Below, piece by piece: positions 55,982 through 64,000 of a stretch of 64,000 bases of DNA; position 1 is the first letter of the stretch; each line of letters opens with the position of its first letter. Source of the DNA: Taibaiella sp965229095 (GTDB lineage: Bacteria; Bacteroidota; Bacteroidia; Chitinophagales; Chitinophagaceae); contig OZ245855.1 of assembly GCA_965229095.1 (NCBI GenBank), forward strand, positions 2,666,001 through 2,730,000, in the 5' to 3' direction. The position numbers and the translations under genes were made by a program. A model generated the notes under the pieces. It ran no database searches. It was not told the DNA's origin and saw only the letters and a program-made list of their open reading frames with translations.

Positions 55982-57037
55982 ATGATTGCTTACCGGTTAT
56001 TGATCACCTTGTTCTTTTTCCAGGTAATGTCCTATAGCTTATCCGGACAAACCATTACCAATGGAGACGGCTCCCCCTTGACCAAAAAATATTGCTGGGA
56101 AAACGAAGAGCATGCCATAGCCGGACAACCTGCAGGCGGCATTTTCAGCGGCTGCGGCGTTTCCCAGGTCAACGGGCAATGGTATTTCAACCCGGTTACA
56201 GCTACCAGTAACATTGCCGTATTTCCCTATTCCTGTACGTTAAGCTATACCGTCAACGGCAATACGGTCAATGTTCCTATCCTTATATGGAAACCGGTGG
56301 TGGTATTTCCTCCCTTGCGGGACACGACTACCTGCGACGGCAATTTCAACCTGGAGGCAACTATGCTGTATGCCGGGGACTACGATTTTACCTGGACCCC
56401 TGCCCTGCCCCTCAACACACCGGCTGCGTCCCAGACAACGGGGTATATCAACCAACCCACAACATTCACCGTTACGGCCAGGGATGTTACCAGCGGCTGT
56501 ACCGGCAGCGACGATGTGACCATTACCCCATTAGCCCAGCCACACCTTACGGTAAGCCACGACACTACTGTGCTTGCCAGGACTACGATACAACTTATGG
56601 TTACCGGAGCAGACAGCTACGAGTGGACGCCTACACAATGGCTGGATACTTTTACGTCGGCGACACCACGGGCGTCACCCCAGGCTCCGGTAACCTATAC
56701 TGTAAGGGGCACTTCCGCATCTGGCTGTGTAGCCAGCGCCAGCGTGCATATCGACATCATGGAACAGTTGTTTATACCCAATGCCTTTTCCCCTAACGGC
56801 GATGGCATTAACGACGAATTCCGGATCGCCAACTACGGCTACCAAGTACTGAAAGAGTTCCGGATCTTCAACCGCTGGGGAGAGCAAGTCTTCTTCACTA
56901 CAGACGGTTCCAAGGGCTGGGATGGTATGCAAAGAGGCAAACCGCTGGAAACCGGCTCCTATCCTTATTACATCAGGATACAATTCAGGGATGGCACGGA
57001 GAAAGTATTTAAAGGTGATATAGCGCTGATCCGGTAA
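55982..57037 (+). CDS. Surface protein with gliding-motility-associated C-terminal domain
   Basis: A 351-residue protein. The signal peptide is about residues 1-23 (MIAYRLLITLFFFQVMSYSLSGQ). A cysteine-containing beta domain has KKYCWENEEHAIAGQPAGGIFSG-type sequence and FTWTPALPLNTPAASQTTGY, then an Ig/PKD-like stretch (YEWTPTQWLDTF ... YTVRGTSASGC). The final 85 residues are the type B sorting domain IPNAFSPNGDGINDEFRI, FRIFNRWGEQVFF and GSYPYYIRIQF. It is the third surface gene in a row on this strand, 101 bp after the previous one, and ends before a shared terminator. Confidence 0.85.
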   Translation: MIAYRLLITLFFFQVMSYSLSGQTITNGDGSPLTKKYCWENEEHAIAGQPAGGIFSGCGVSQVNGQWYFNPVTATSNIAVFPYSCTLSYTVNGNTVNVPILIWKPVVVFPPLRDTTTCDGNFNLEATMLYAGDYDFTWTPALPLNTPAASQTTGYINQPTTFTVTARDVTSGCTGSDDVTITPLAQPHLTVSHDTTVLARTTIQLMVTGADSYEWTPTQWLDTFTSATPRASPQAPVTYTVRGTSASGCVASASVHIDIMEQLFIPNAFSPNGDGINDEFRIANYGYQVLKEFRIFNRWGEQVFFTTDGSKGWDGMQRGKPLETGSYPYYIRIQFRDGTEKVFKGDIALIR

Positions 57038-57120
57038 TGCAACACATCCTGAGGCAAGAGCATCTTTTATATAAAAAGTAAGCGCTCCCGATGGATAACA
57101 ATATTATCCCATGAAAACCC

Positions 57121-57150
57121 AAAGCCGCTTCTGATGCAGAAGCGGCTTTT
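57121..57150. terminator. Bidirectional terminator between convergent genes
   Basis: Stem AAAGCCGCTTCT / AGAAGCGGCTTT, flanked by A on one side and T on the other, sits between the surface-protein gene (+) and the metallophosphoesterase gene (-). Confidence 0.75.
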
Positions 57151-57173
57151 AAAGTCATATGTGCTTTGTTGTA

Positions 57174-60100
57174 TTACTGGGTAATGACAAGCTTCGCAGT
57201 GTACAGCTTGCGGGAGTGTATCTTAATGATATACGTACCGGGAGGCAGATCCTGGTGCAGCAGCGAAAACTTATTGTTGTTGATATTCTTTGACTGGTAG
57301 ATCATCTGTCCGCTGATGTCCATGATATCGATCTGTTCAATAGGATAAGGAGATTCTATAACACTGCGGTTGCCGCTCTTTGCCGGGTTGGGGTACACAC
57401 TTACCGTATTCTCTCCTTTATCGTTCTGGTGTATTTTCACCACATCGGAAAAGGTTTCCTTATCATCGGCCGAGGTCATTTTTAACCGGTAAAAATTTTC
57501 TCCCTGAGCCGGGTTATCGTACATATAACGATAGTTGCCATTGAGCGCCAGGTTGACCCTTGTATTATAAATATCGGAAAAATCCTTGCCATTGGTACCT
57601 TGCTGTAAGGTATAGCGTTCCAGAGGATCTTCGCCTGCTACTTTCCAGGATAAAAGGTGGGACATACCTTCCACTTTACCGGAGAAATCGAGCAAGTGTA
57701 AAGGCAAAGGACTGCCGACCATTTCAAAAGATACCCTGTTGGAAACCTCGTTGTAAGAGTCGTTGGTGAACAGCACGATGAAATAATTACCCGCCTGGTG
57801 CGGCATAGCGGAGTCGGGGATATTTTTGGTGCCTGATGGCAGGCCATCGATATAGGTATAGCTGATCAATGGATTTACATTGGGGTTATCTCCCTGGTGA
57901 TAAATGCCCAGCCAATCTTTTGGATTACCCGGTCCGTCGATCCAGGTAGCAGAGATATACTCGCCAAGGTTATACGTGGTCTTATTGGTAGTCAGCGTAG
58001 TGATGGTATCGCCTACGGAGAAATACACCCTTGGGCCGCCTTCAAAATACTGATCCCTCAGGAAATAAGAAGCAAAGTAGTATCCTTTACCCAGGCCATT
58101 CACATTGTACGTGCCATTGCTGGTAGTTACATAAGTCCATTTAAGAGAAGCGGGGCCACCGGGCGTCATCCCGATTTTGTAAACGCCGATCCAGTCGTTG
58201 GCCAGCGCAGGACCATTACTATAAGCAATAGGCACGGCCTGGCCTACATTATAGTTAGGGGCCGAGGTGCTGAGTACCGGAGCCGGGCCGTAATAGAAAG
58301 GCACCCTGGCAGCAATCTCAGTATAACCGCCGTCGCCGAAGTAAGCTACGAAATATTCATTGTTGCTGCTCAGTGTAAAGTTCAGCGTACCATTGGCGCC
58401 ATTAGTGTTCTGCCAGGCCTGTGAAGGCGAAGAAGAGCCGGGCGTTTGGCCTTTCCTGTAAATACCGATCCAGGCACTAGGATTAGGAGAGCCATTGCTG
58501 AAAGTAATGTGTATCGTACTTCCGGGCAGGTAACGGTTTGTATCCAGGGTAACCACAGGATTGATCACAACACTGTTGTACACTTTAAACGAATCCGTTG
58601 CCGACCATGCCGACCAGTTCTGGTTGCGGTCGCGGTGGCGCAGCCTTACATAATGCCAGCCATTGGGTATGGAACCTGTTGGCAAGGTATATTCGTTGAT
58701 ATTCACATTCAGGTTCTGATCAAGAGAAGTATCAGGCGTAGCACCGGGCACTGCACCAAAAAGATCCTGGTAATGGCGGTAGCTTGTTTTTTCCAGCACG
58801 GTAAAGTTGCGGTTCAGGGCTACCTGGAATTCCGTAGAGTTCAGCAATTCTCCTGCCGTCGATTGAAAAGCTGATCCGGTAAGGGTTACAGGCAATTGCA
58901 ACGAATCGGCGAATACATTGGTGATATCCGGTTGCGCAGGTGGTGCAGCATTTTTATAACGGTGGAAAGAATCGATAACCAGGTTATCGCGCCTGCCGTA
59001 AATGCTCCCGATGGAATAGGTAGTAACATCGATCTTATCGTTTACCATATCCAGATCTACCAATTGATAGGCCCACTGGGAAATAGTTTTCTGCACATCG
59101 TCAAAATTCTGTTCCGTAGCCATACCCCAATACTGGTCCCAGGCTGTACCGCCGGAGATAATGTTATAAGCCGGTACATCTTTCATCTGACCTCTTGCGT
59201 ACAGATGATGGTGAGCGCCCACATGCAGGAAGAACTTGGGCGACTGCATCGCATAAGGCACTACGGTATTGCGTATCCAGGGAGAGATATCACCTACATA
59301 CTGCTCGGCCTGGTAAGGCCTGTGCGCAATAGTGATGATCCATTTTACCGAAGGATCGGCAGTAGCCGTATCTATTACTTTTTTGATCCAGTTCAATTGG
59401 TTGCCGCCGGTGTTCTCGGTATTCATATAAGCGATCACCAGGTTACCCGACTGAAAGGCATAGTAATCTTCGGAACCGGAGTAAATGCCCTTATAGTTCA
59501 TGCTGTCGAGCACAAAGTGATTGTAATATGCCTGCATTTGCAGGGTACCATAAGTTTCATGGTTACCTACCGCGGTTTGTATGGGCAGGTAAGGAGAAAG
59601 ATAGCGGGATTTTTTCAGGTGTACATTTTCGTAATGATCCAAGGTGCCTACATCTACCTGGTCGCCGAGGTTCAGGATAAAAGAAACGGAATCGTTGTAG
59701 TTAGGGCCATACAATTCCGTCATTTTTCTACGCGCTGCTATCATTAAGGAATCGTAACGTGGCTGTGCTTTGATCTGGTTATCACCAAGAATCAGGAAGC
59801 GCATATGACCACTGGCATTAGGTGCCGCACCCGCAACGGGCAGGGTATGGAAAGAGTACACGATGCTGGAATCATTGTCGCTTACCACACGGTAATAATA
59901 CTTCGTAGCCGGCTGCAGATTGCGCAGCTTTGTGGTATGATAGAAGTAGTCATTGTTGTATCCTACATCCGTCATTACCTGTGTGCTTCCTGCCACCGTA
60001 GTGCTCAAATCCGCTGCAGTAAGGCCATAGCGGACAATGGGATTTGCAGCAGCACTGGTTTTCCAGTTCACTACGATGGAAGCAGGTGTGATTGCCTGCA

Positions 60101-60188
60101 GGTAGGGCTCAATGGTTTGCGCCTTTAATAAAGCGGGACATAAGCAGAAGCAAAGCCAGAGCAATCCCTTGAATAAATGTGTCTTCAT
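57174..60188 (-). CDS. Secreted purple-acid-phosphatase-like metallophosphoesterase with T9SS sorting domain
   Basis: A 1004-residue protein. After the signal peptide (1-24, ending LLKAQ) comes a fibronectin-type PAP N-terminal domain (YLQAITPASIVVNWKTS ... VRYGLTAADL). The calcineurin-like phosphoesterase has RFLILGDNQ, LNLGDQVDVG, AVGNHETYG, ITIAHRPY and HVGAHHHLY, giving the metal-binding Asp/Asn/His set. Three homologous Ig-like domains of about 90 residues follow (YLPGSTIHITFSNGSPNPSAWIG; similar blocks with AWIG/DWIGVYK/DWLGIYH). The end is a T9SS type A domain (VYPNPAKSGNRSVI ... PPGTYIIKIHS). It is likely an extracellular phosphatase that recovers phosphate. Confidence 0.9.
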   Translation of the reverse strand: MKTHLFKGLLWLCFCLCPALLKAQTIEPYLQAITPASIVVNWKTSAAANPIVRYGLTAADLSTTVAGSTQVMTDVGYNNDYFYHTTKLRNLQPATKYYYRVVSDNDSSIVYSFHTLPVAGAAPNASGHMRFLILGDNQIKAQPRYDSLMIAARRKMTELYGPNYNDSVSFILNLGDQVDVGTLDHYENVHLKKSRYLSPYLPIQTAVGNHETYGTLQMQAYYNHFVLDSMNYKGIYSGSEDYYAFQSGNLVIAYMNTENTGGNQLNWIKKVIDTATADPSVKWIITIAHRPYQAEQYVGDISPWIRNTVVPYAMQSPKFFLHVGAHHHLYARGQMKDVPAYNIISGGTAWDQYWGMATEQNFDDVQKTISQWAYQLVDLDMVNDKIDVTTYSIGSIYGRRDNLVIDSFHRYKNAAPPAQPDITNVFADSLQLPVTLTGSAFQSTAGELLNSTEFQVALNRNFTVLEKTSYRHYQDLFGAVPGATPDTSLDQNLNVNINEYTLPTGSIPNGWHYVRLRHRDRNQNWSAWSATDSFKVYNSVVINPVVTLDTNRYLPGSTIHITFSNGSPNPSAWIGIYRKGQTPGSSSPSQAWQNTNGANGTLNFTLSSNNEYFVAYFGDGGYTEIAARVPFYYGPAPVLSTSAPNYNVGQAVPIAYSNGPALANDWIGVYKIGMTPGGPASLKWTYVTTSNGTYNVNGLGKGYYFASYFLRDQYFEGGPRVYFSVGDTITTLTTNKTTYNLGEYISATWIDGPGNPKDWLGIYHQGDNPNVNPLISYTYIDGLPSGTKNIPDSAMPHQAGNYFIVLFTNDSYNEVSNRVSFEMVGSPLPLHLLDFSGKVEGMSHLLSWKVAGEDPLERYTLQQGTNGKDFSDIYNTRVNLALNGNYRYMYDNPAQGENFYRLKMTSADDKETFSDVVKIHQNDKGENTVSVYPNPAKSGNRSVIESPYPIEQIDIMDISGQMIYQSKNINNNKFSLLHQDLPPGTYIIKIHSRKLYTAKLVITQ

Positions 60189-60211
60189 AACGTATTATTT
60201 ACAATCGGGCG

Positions 60212-60219
60212 CAAAACTA
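60212..60219 (-). promoter_or_regulatory. Possible -7 element of the metallophosphoesterase gene
   Basis: On the minus strand TAGTTTTG fits TAnnTTTG 23 bp before the start codon. No convincing -33 box is at the usual spacing. Confidence 0.35.
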
Positions 60220-60302
60220 AAAGCTTATTGCTGCAAGGCCGATGAAACGCCATTATGAATCCATTACCTAATTGTTACGAGCCGGTAACCACACTTGACA
60301 TA

Positions 60303-60332
60303 AAAAAAGATGCTGCGGTGCAGCATCTTTTT
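60303..60332 (-). terminator. Rho-independent terminator of the lipoprotein gene
   Basis: Stem GATGCTGC / GCAGCATC with a 3-base loop; read leftward it is followed by TTTTTTTA. It lies just past the lipoprotein stop at 60353. Confidence 0.85.
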
Positions 60333-60352
60333 CAGGAATTTCTTTTTATAGA

Positions 60353-61180
60353 TCAGGCGTCCACTCTTATGGTTTTATGGAATGCCTTTCCTTTCTCATC
60401 GGTGCCCGATATCTGCCATTGTACATTGTCCAGCATGATCTCGCAGGGATCGTCGGTGGCCGAGCGCGTCTTTCTTATTTCTTTCAGCCAGTTCTGGATG
60501 GTACGGCTATTGGTACGGCGCTTACGCAGCTCCCGGTCGGCTGCATTCCTGATCTTGTTGTTGTTGACCTGTGAGAACGCCAGGCGGTGAAGCGCGCTGA
60601 GCGCAAAGCTCTGGCTATTGCCGGCAGCATTCCCGGGTACATTATTCCAGCCCGAAGTATATAAACCGAGATCGCGCAAATCAACGGTACCCAGGTCGGA
60701 TTTCAACACCAGCCTGGATTGGTATTTTTGTTTTACCGTAATATTTTTAGCGCCATAAACTATCAATTTCGCACTGCCCAGGTTACCCGAGCTCAGGGAA
60801 TAGGTAAGGCCGTTTTCCTGTGCCGGATTTTGCCTGTGAGGCTCTTTTAATTTCAGGCCGGTAAGCACCACCTTTGCTCCTCCGAAATCGATAGACTGCC
60901 CTTGTTCTTCCGGCTCCTTTTTCGTTGCCTCCGCATCCTTATGATGTGCTGCCGTTTCCGTTTTAGGCGTCGGTACAGCTACTGTAGTATCCACAACAAC
61001 CTTATTTCTCGGCTCGATATCCATTACCTCGTCCTTCAGGTATTGGGAGTCTTTTTCGGTGATGATCGTGGCGGAATCACCCAGTACGATAGGCCCTTTC
61101 CCTTGTTTATTGGCAGGCTCGCCACAAGAAGCGGTCAGCAGCAGGATAAAGGCGGCAATATAGATATGATTGCTTTTCAA
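60353..61180 (-). CDS. Hypothetical lipoprotein
   Basis: A 275-residue protein with lipoprotein signal MKSNHIYIAAFILLLTASC (Cys19). A low-complexity K/E/T-rich linker (TPKTETAAHHKDAEATKKEPEE) precedes a beta-rich C-terminal part (SIDFGGAKVVLTGLKLKE, KLIVYGAKNITVKQKYQSRL, RTIQNWLKEIRKTRSATDD). I recognise no catalytic motif. It is divergent from the cyanophycinase gene. A role at the envelope is all that can be said. The first residue is the ATG at 61180, which places the lipobox correctly. Confidence 0.75.
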   Translation of the reverse strand: MKSNHIYIAAFILLLTASCGEPANKQGKGPIVLGDSATIITEKDSQYLKDEVMDIEPRNKVVVDTTVAVPTPKTETAAHHKDAEATKKEPEEQGQSIDFGGAKVVLTGLKLKEPHRQNPAQENGLTYSLSSGNLGSAKLIVYGAKNITVKQKYQSRLVLKSDLGTVDLRDLGLYTSGWNNVPGNAAGNSQSFALSALHRLAFSQVNNNKIRNAADRELRKRRTNSRTIQNWLKEIRKTRSATDDPCEIMLDNVQWQISGTDEKGKAFHKTIRVDA

Positions 61181-61279
61181 GGCATGTAAAAATTTGCGCT
61201 AAGGTACTATTTGTAAGGTTTTCCACAAATGGTGGATAGCTTTTAACCCTGTATTTACCTTATTTTATGCATAAAATGA

Positions 61280-61287
61280 TACCTTTG
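61280..61287 (+). promoter_or_regulatory. Promoter -7 element of the cyanophycinase gene
   Basis: TACCTTTG is a perfect TAnnTTTG, 28 bp before the ATG at 61315. It would fall inside the coding region if the in-frame ATG at 61267 were used, so it decides for the later start. The -33 box is weak. Confidence 0.5.
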
Positions 61288-61314
61288 GATATTAACTTTA
61301 TATTAAGACGAAGT

Positions 61315-62193
61315 ATGAGTATTAAAGGAATCCTGGTTTCGGTTGGCGGATCGGAAGATAAAGGTACTAATCTCGAAGAAGGTGTCATTCAAAGAAATAA
61401 CCTCAATTTTTTTGAGATCGGTATTCTGAAAACCATTACAGGCTTACTGAACGGACCGGAAAGCCGCATAGAAGTAATCACTACGGCCAGCTCGATACCC
61501 GAGGAAGTAGGCCAGAATTATATAGATGCCTTTTCCAAACTAGGCTATCACAATGTAGGTCATCTCGATATCCGCAACAGGGAAGATGTGCTGCACCCCG
61601 AATATATTGAAAGAGTGAAAACCTGTGCCTGTCTTATGTTTTCGGGCGGCAACCAGCTCCGGCTTTCTTCTATCTTTGGCGGTACGGAGATTCTGGATAT
61701 TATATACCAGCGTTACGAAGAAGAACATTTCGTGATCTCTGGTACCAGTGCTGGGGCTATGGCCATGAGCAATACCATGATCTACGAAGGCAATGCAGCA
61801 CTGGCTCATCTGAAAGGAGAAGTCAAGATCACCACCGGCCTGGGCTTTGTACACAATGTGATCATCGATTCCCATTTCGATAAGCGCGGCAGGTTTATGC
61901 GCCTGGCACAGGCTGTAGCGGCCAATCCCGGCGCCATAGGTATAGGCCTTGGCGAAGATACCGGCATCATTATACGCGAAGGGCACCAGTTGGAAGCTAT
62001 CGGCTCCGGTGGCGTAATCATTATTGACGGGCGCAGCGTCGGGTATAACAATATCGGGGATGCCGAATTCAACCAACCCATATCGGTAGAAAACCTGAAA
62101 GTGCACATTATGGAGAAAGGCAATGCTTATGATGTAAAAACGAGGAGGTTCGAACCTACCCTGGCCGAACTGGAAGCCAATACGGTTAAATAA
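61315..62193 (+). CDS. cphB: Cyanophycinase
   Basis: About 292 residues from the ATG at 61315 (MSIKGILVSVGGSEDKGTN), chosen because a TAnnTTTG promoter element lies between it and the upstream ATG at 61267, and because family members start just before the GG.EDK strand. The serine-peptidase S51 nucleophile is Ser145 in SGTSAGAMAMS, with CLMFSGGNQLRLSS, VIIDSHFDKRGRFMRL and GIGLGEDTG around it. Cyanophycinase cleaves cyanophycin (poly-Asp backbone with Arg side chains) to beta-Asp-Arg. No cyanophycin synthetase gene is in this window, though it may lie elsewhere. A strong terminator follows. Confidence 0.9.
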   Translation: MSIKGILVSVGGSEDKGTNLEEGVIQRNNLNFFEIGILKTITGLLNGPESRIEVITTASSIPEEVGQNYIDAFSKLGYHNVGHLDIRNREDVLHPEYIERVKTCACLMFSGGNQLRLSSIFGGTEILDIIYQRYEEEHFVISGTSAGAMAMSNTMIYEGNAALAHLKGEVKITTGLGFVHNVIIDSHFDKRGRFMRLAQAVAANPGAIGIGLGEDTGIIIREGHQLEAIGSGGVIIIDGRSVGYNNIGDAEFNQPISVENLKVHIMEKGNAYDVKTRRFEPTLAELEANTVK

Positions 62194-62207
62194 TGCTCCT
62201 GTAAAAT

Positions 62208-62249
62208 AAAAGACGGCGGCCATTGCAAAACAATGGCCGCCGTCTTTTT
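62208..62249 (+). terminator. Rho-independent terminator
   Basis: A long stem AGACGGCGGCCATTG / CAATGGCCGCCGTCT is followed by TTTTT. It ends the cyanophycinase transcript. Confidence 0.9.
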
Positions 62250-62482
62250 ATGCTATTTATCGTTTAACGGCTACTCGCAATTTTCCTTGATGTATTCTTA
62301 ACAATCAAGATGCTTCGGTTCCTTCGGAGACCTCAGCATGACCGTGATTAAAGTTATCAGCAAACAAAAAGTGTTTAGCTCTCGATTACATCCGGCAATA
62401 CCCATTTTGTCTGTTCAAAACATACAACATAACGAGTGTTTGCTGCCTTCTTGCGGATATTGCAAATCGTTAGATTATCGTT

Positions 62483-64000
62483 CTACTCTTTTGTTTCTTT
62501 CAAAAAATTACGCCAGTCTTCCAACTGTTTTCCTTTCATCACCCTGGGGAATTTATTCATGGCGCCGAACTTCCCGGTATGCCTGAGGTAATCGATAAAC
62601 ACATGCGTGGGGAGTACTTCTACAAATACTTCCTTAAGCGCCGAGGTTCTTTCCACTGCGTAATCATCGTTGATATCGCATAGGGTCTGGTCGATGATCG
62701 CGCGGGCCTTTGCCGCATCCAGGGGATCGTCGCAACCGATGAACCATTTATGCGCAAACAGGTTTTCGTAAGGAAAGCCGGCTACGGTAAATTCTTTGAT
62801 CTGTACCTGTAACTGCTTGTTCACTTCGTCGACAGCTTTGTTCAGGTTATCGACCGAAGTATGTTCCCCGCAAAGGCTGAGGAATTGCTTGGTGCGGCCT
62901 ACGATAACGATCTCGTGCTCTTTTACATCGGTAAAACGTACCACATCGCCTATCAGGTAACGCCAGGCCCCGGCGCAGGTACTCAGCAATACGGCATAGG
63001 GCACATCCGGCTCTACTTCGTGGATAAACCGGGTCTGGGGATGCCCGATCAGTTCACCGTTTTCATCAAAATGCGCGTCGTCGAAGGGCACGAATTCAAA
63101 CAGGATACCGGCATTCAGCACCAGCTTGATGCCTTGTGCACCCGGGCGCGCCTGGAAACCGAAGGAGCCTTCCGAAGCCATATACGTTTCGATAAAGGTT
63201 ACCGGCTGCCCGAAAAGCTTTTTGAAATTTTCGCGGTACGGCTCAAAAGCCACACCACCGTGGATATACACGCTCAGGTTGGGCCAGATGTCGTGAATGG
63301 TTTTCAGGTTATAGGTCTTTACGATCTCTTCCAGCACGATCTGCGCCCAGGCCGGCACGCCACACAGGATACCCACATCCCATTTGGGCGCATTCTCGAT
63401 AATGAGCTTGATTCGTTCTTCCCATTTCGGGTTACGCGAAATTTTCTGCCCGGGTTTGTAAAAGAAATTGGAAAGAAAACGGGGCATATTCTTGGCACTG
63501 ATCCCGCTCATATCGCCTTCGTAATAATCGCCCTGCTTCATGAGCGAGGTAGAGCCTCCCAGCATCAGCACCCCTTTTTCGAAAGTACCTGAGGGTACCT
63601 TGAAATTGGTCATGCTGTAAAATTGCTTGAAGCCTACTTTCTTCGTGGAACGGATCATATCCTGGGTCACCGGGATATGCTTGCTTGCCGATTCAGAAGT
63701 GCCTGAACTTAAGGCAAAGTATTTCACCTTGCCCGGCCAGCTTACATTTTCCTGTCCTTCCAGGCATTTGTGCCACCATTGGGCAAACATGCTGTTGTAA
63801 TTATGGAAAGGAACGTTGTCCCTGAATGTTTTTTCCCAATCCAGGGATTCGGATAGCATTTTATCAAAGCCGTACTGCTTGCCGAAAGCCGTGTATTGTC
63901 CGCGTTCCAGCAGATAACGCAAGGTACGCAGCTGGTACACCCTGGGAGAGGCTACCTTAATTTTGAATTGTTTTCGTATCCTTAGTGAACGGGAGATAAG
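62483..64000 (-). CDS. GH3 auxin-responsive-promoter-family protein (acyl-adenylating enzyme-like), 5' end outside window
   Basis: The reverse frame stays open to the window edge (LISRSLRIRKQFKIKVAS before the first internal start codon, a GTG at 63940), so the start probably lies beyond 64000. About 505 residues are visible. GH3 features are YFALSSGTSESASKHIPVT (ATP-binding motif 1), IETYMASEGSFGFQ (motif 2), YLIGDVVRFTDV (motif 3), and FEFVPFDDAHFDENG. Plant GH3 enzymes conjugate acids to amino acids; the bacterial function is unsettled. The C-terminal domain ends with FPRVMKGKQLEDWRNFLK. The 233 bp before it on the plus strand hold no gene. Confidence 0.9.
   Translation of the reverse strand, partial: LISRSLRIRKQFKIKVASPRVYQLRTLRYLLERGQYTAFGKQYGFDKMLSESLDWEKTFRDNVPFHNYNSMFAQWWHKCLEGQENVSWPGKVKYFALSSGTSESASKHIPVTQDMIRSTKKVGFKQFYSMTNFKVPSGTFEKGVLMLGGSTSLMKQGDYYEGDMSGISAKNMPRFLSNFFYKPGQKISRNPKWEERIKLIIENAPKWDVGILCGVPAWAQIVLEEIVKTYNLKTIHDIWPNLSVYIHGGVAFEPYRENFKKLFGQPVTFIETYMASEGSFGFQARPGAQGIKLVLNAGILFEFVPFDDAHFDENGELIGHPQTRFIHEVEPDVPYAVLLSTCAGAWRYLIGDVVRFTDVKEHEIVIVGRTKQFLSLCGEHTSVDNLNKAVDEVNKQLQVQIKEFTVAGFPYENLFAHKWFIGCDDPLDAAKARAIIDQTLCDINDDYAVERTSALKEVFVEVLPTHVFIDYLRHTGKFGAMNKFPRVMKGKQLEDWRNFLKETKE

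Noticed and set aside
62140..62160. GGTTCGAACC as a tRNA T-arm
   Set aside because: It lies inside the cyanophycinase coding sequence and no cloverleaf surrounds it.
62338..62586. 82-residue plus-strand frame
   Set aside because: Overlaps the GH3-family gene on the other strand and shows no motif.

Overview
The window looks like a chromosome segment of a Bacteroidota bacterium, most likely from the Chitinophaga/Chitinophagaceae side of the phylum. The signs are type IX secretion (T9SS) C-terminal sorting domains on several giant surface proteins, gliding-motility-associated C-terminal domains, promoters of the TTTG-N19/20-TAnnTTTG kind, and few Shine-Dalgarno sequences. This placement is inferred from gene content; there is no rRNA or tRNA gene to confirm it.

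Two GC-richer core blocks flank an AT-rich accessory island. Left core (1-9.7 kb): the start of an AsmA-like protein (runs off the left edge), a secreted transglutaminase-like protein, and a 2100-residue beta-helix surface protein made of four tandem modules. Right core (45.1-64 kb): mnmE, a phosphodiester glycosidase, a BadF/N-acetylglucosamine-kinase-like protein, a TPR histidine kinase with its LuxR-type response regulator, three T9SS/gliding-type surface proteins, a large secreted metallophosphoesterase, a lipoprotein, cyanophycinase, and a GH3-family protein that runs off the right edge.

The island (about 9.8-45.1 kb) is composite. Its left half is antiviral: a PD-(D/E)XK nuclease gene and a TOTE-type primase-helicase gene (11.8-16.1 kb), then a phosphorothioate modification-restriction system. 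dndC-dndD-dndE run rightward and converge on a leftward operon of XRE regulator-dptF-dptG-dptH-membrane protein-dndB (20.4-31.0 kb). No dndA is present, so a cysteine desulfurase from elsewhere in the genome is presumably used. The right half (31.2-45.0 kb) looks like a small integrative element. It has small regulators, an SDR/HxlR pair, a roughly 1.8-kb non-coding repeat array, a tyrosine integrase, an excisionase-like protein, several unknown proteins, a PIF1-like helicase split into two overlapping reading frames, and a nuclease-like gene pair. It ends in 10-bp tandem repeats and a 15-bp sequence that is repeated at the very 3' end of mnmE, which points to mnmE as the attachment site.

The most unusual structure is the array at 35.39-37.14 kb just upstream of the integrase: five degenerate copies of a roughly 100-bp element whose conserved blocks keep nearly fixed spacing although the sequence between them has drifted. 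The copies are separated by AT-rich spacers, several holding a small GC hairpin. I do not recognise this element.
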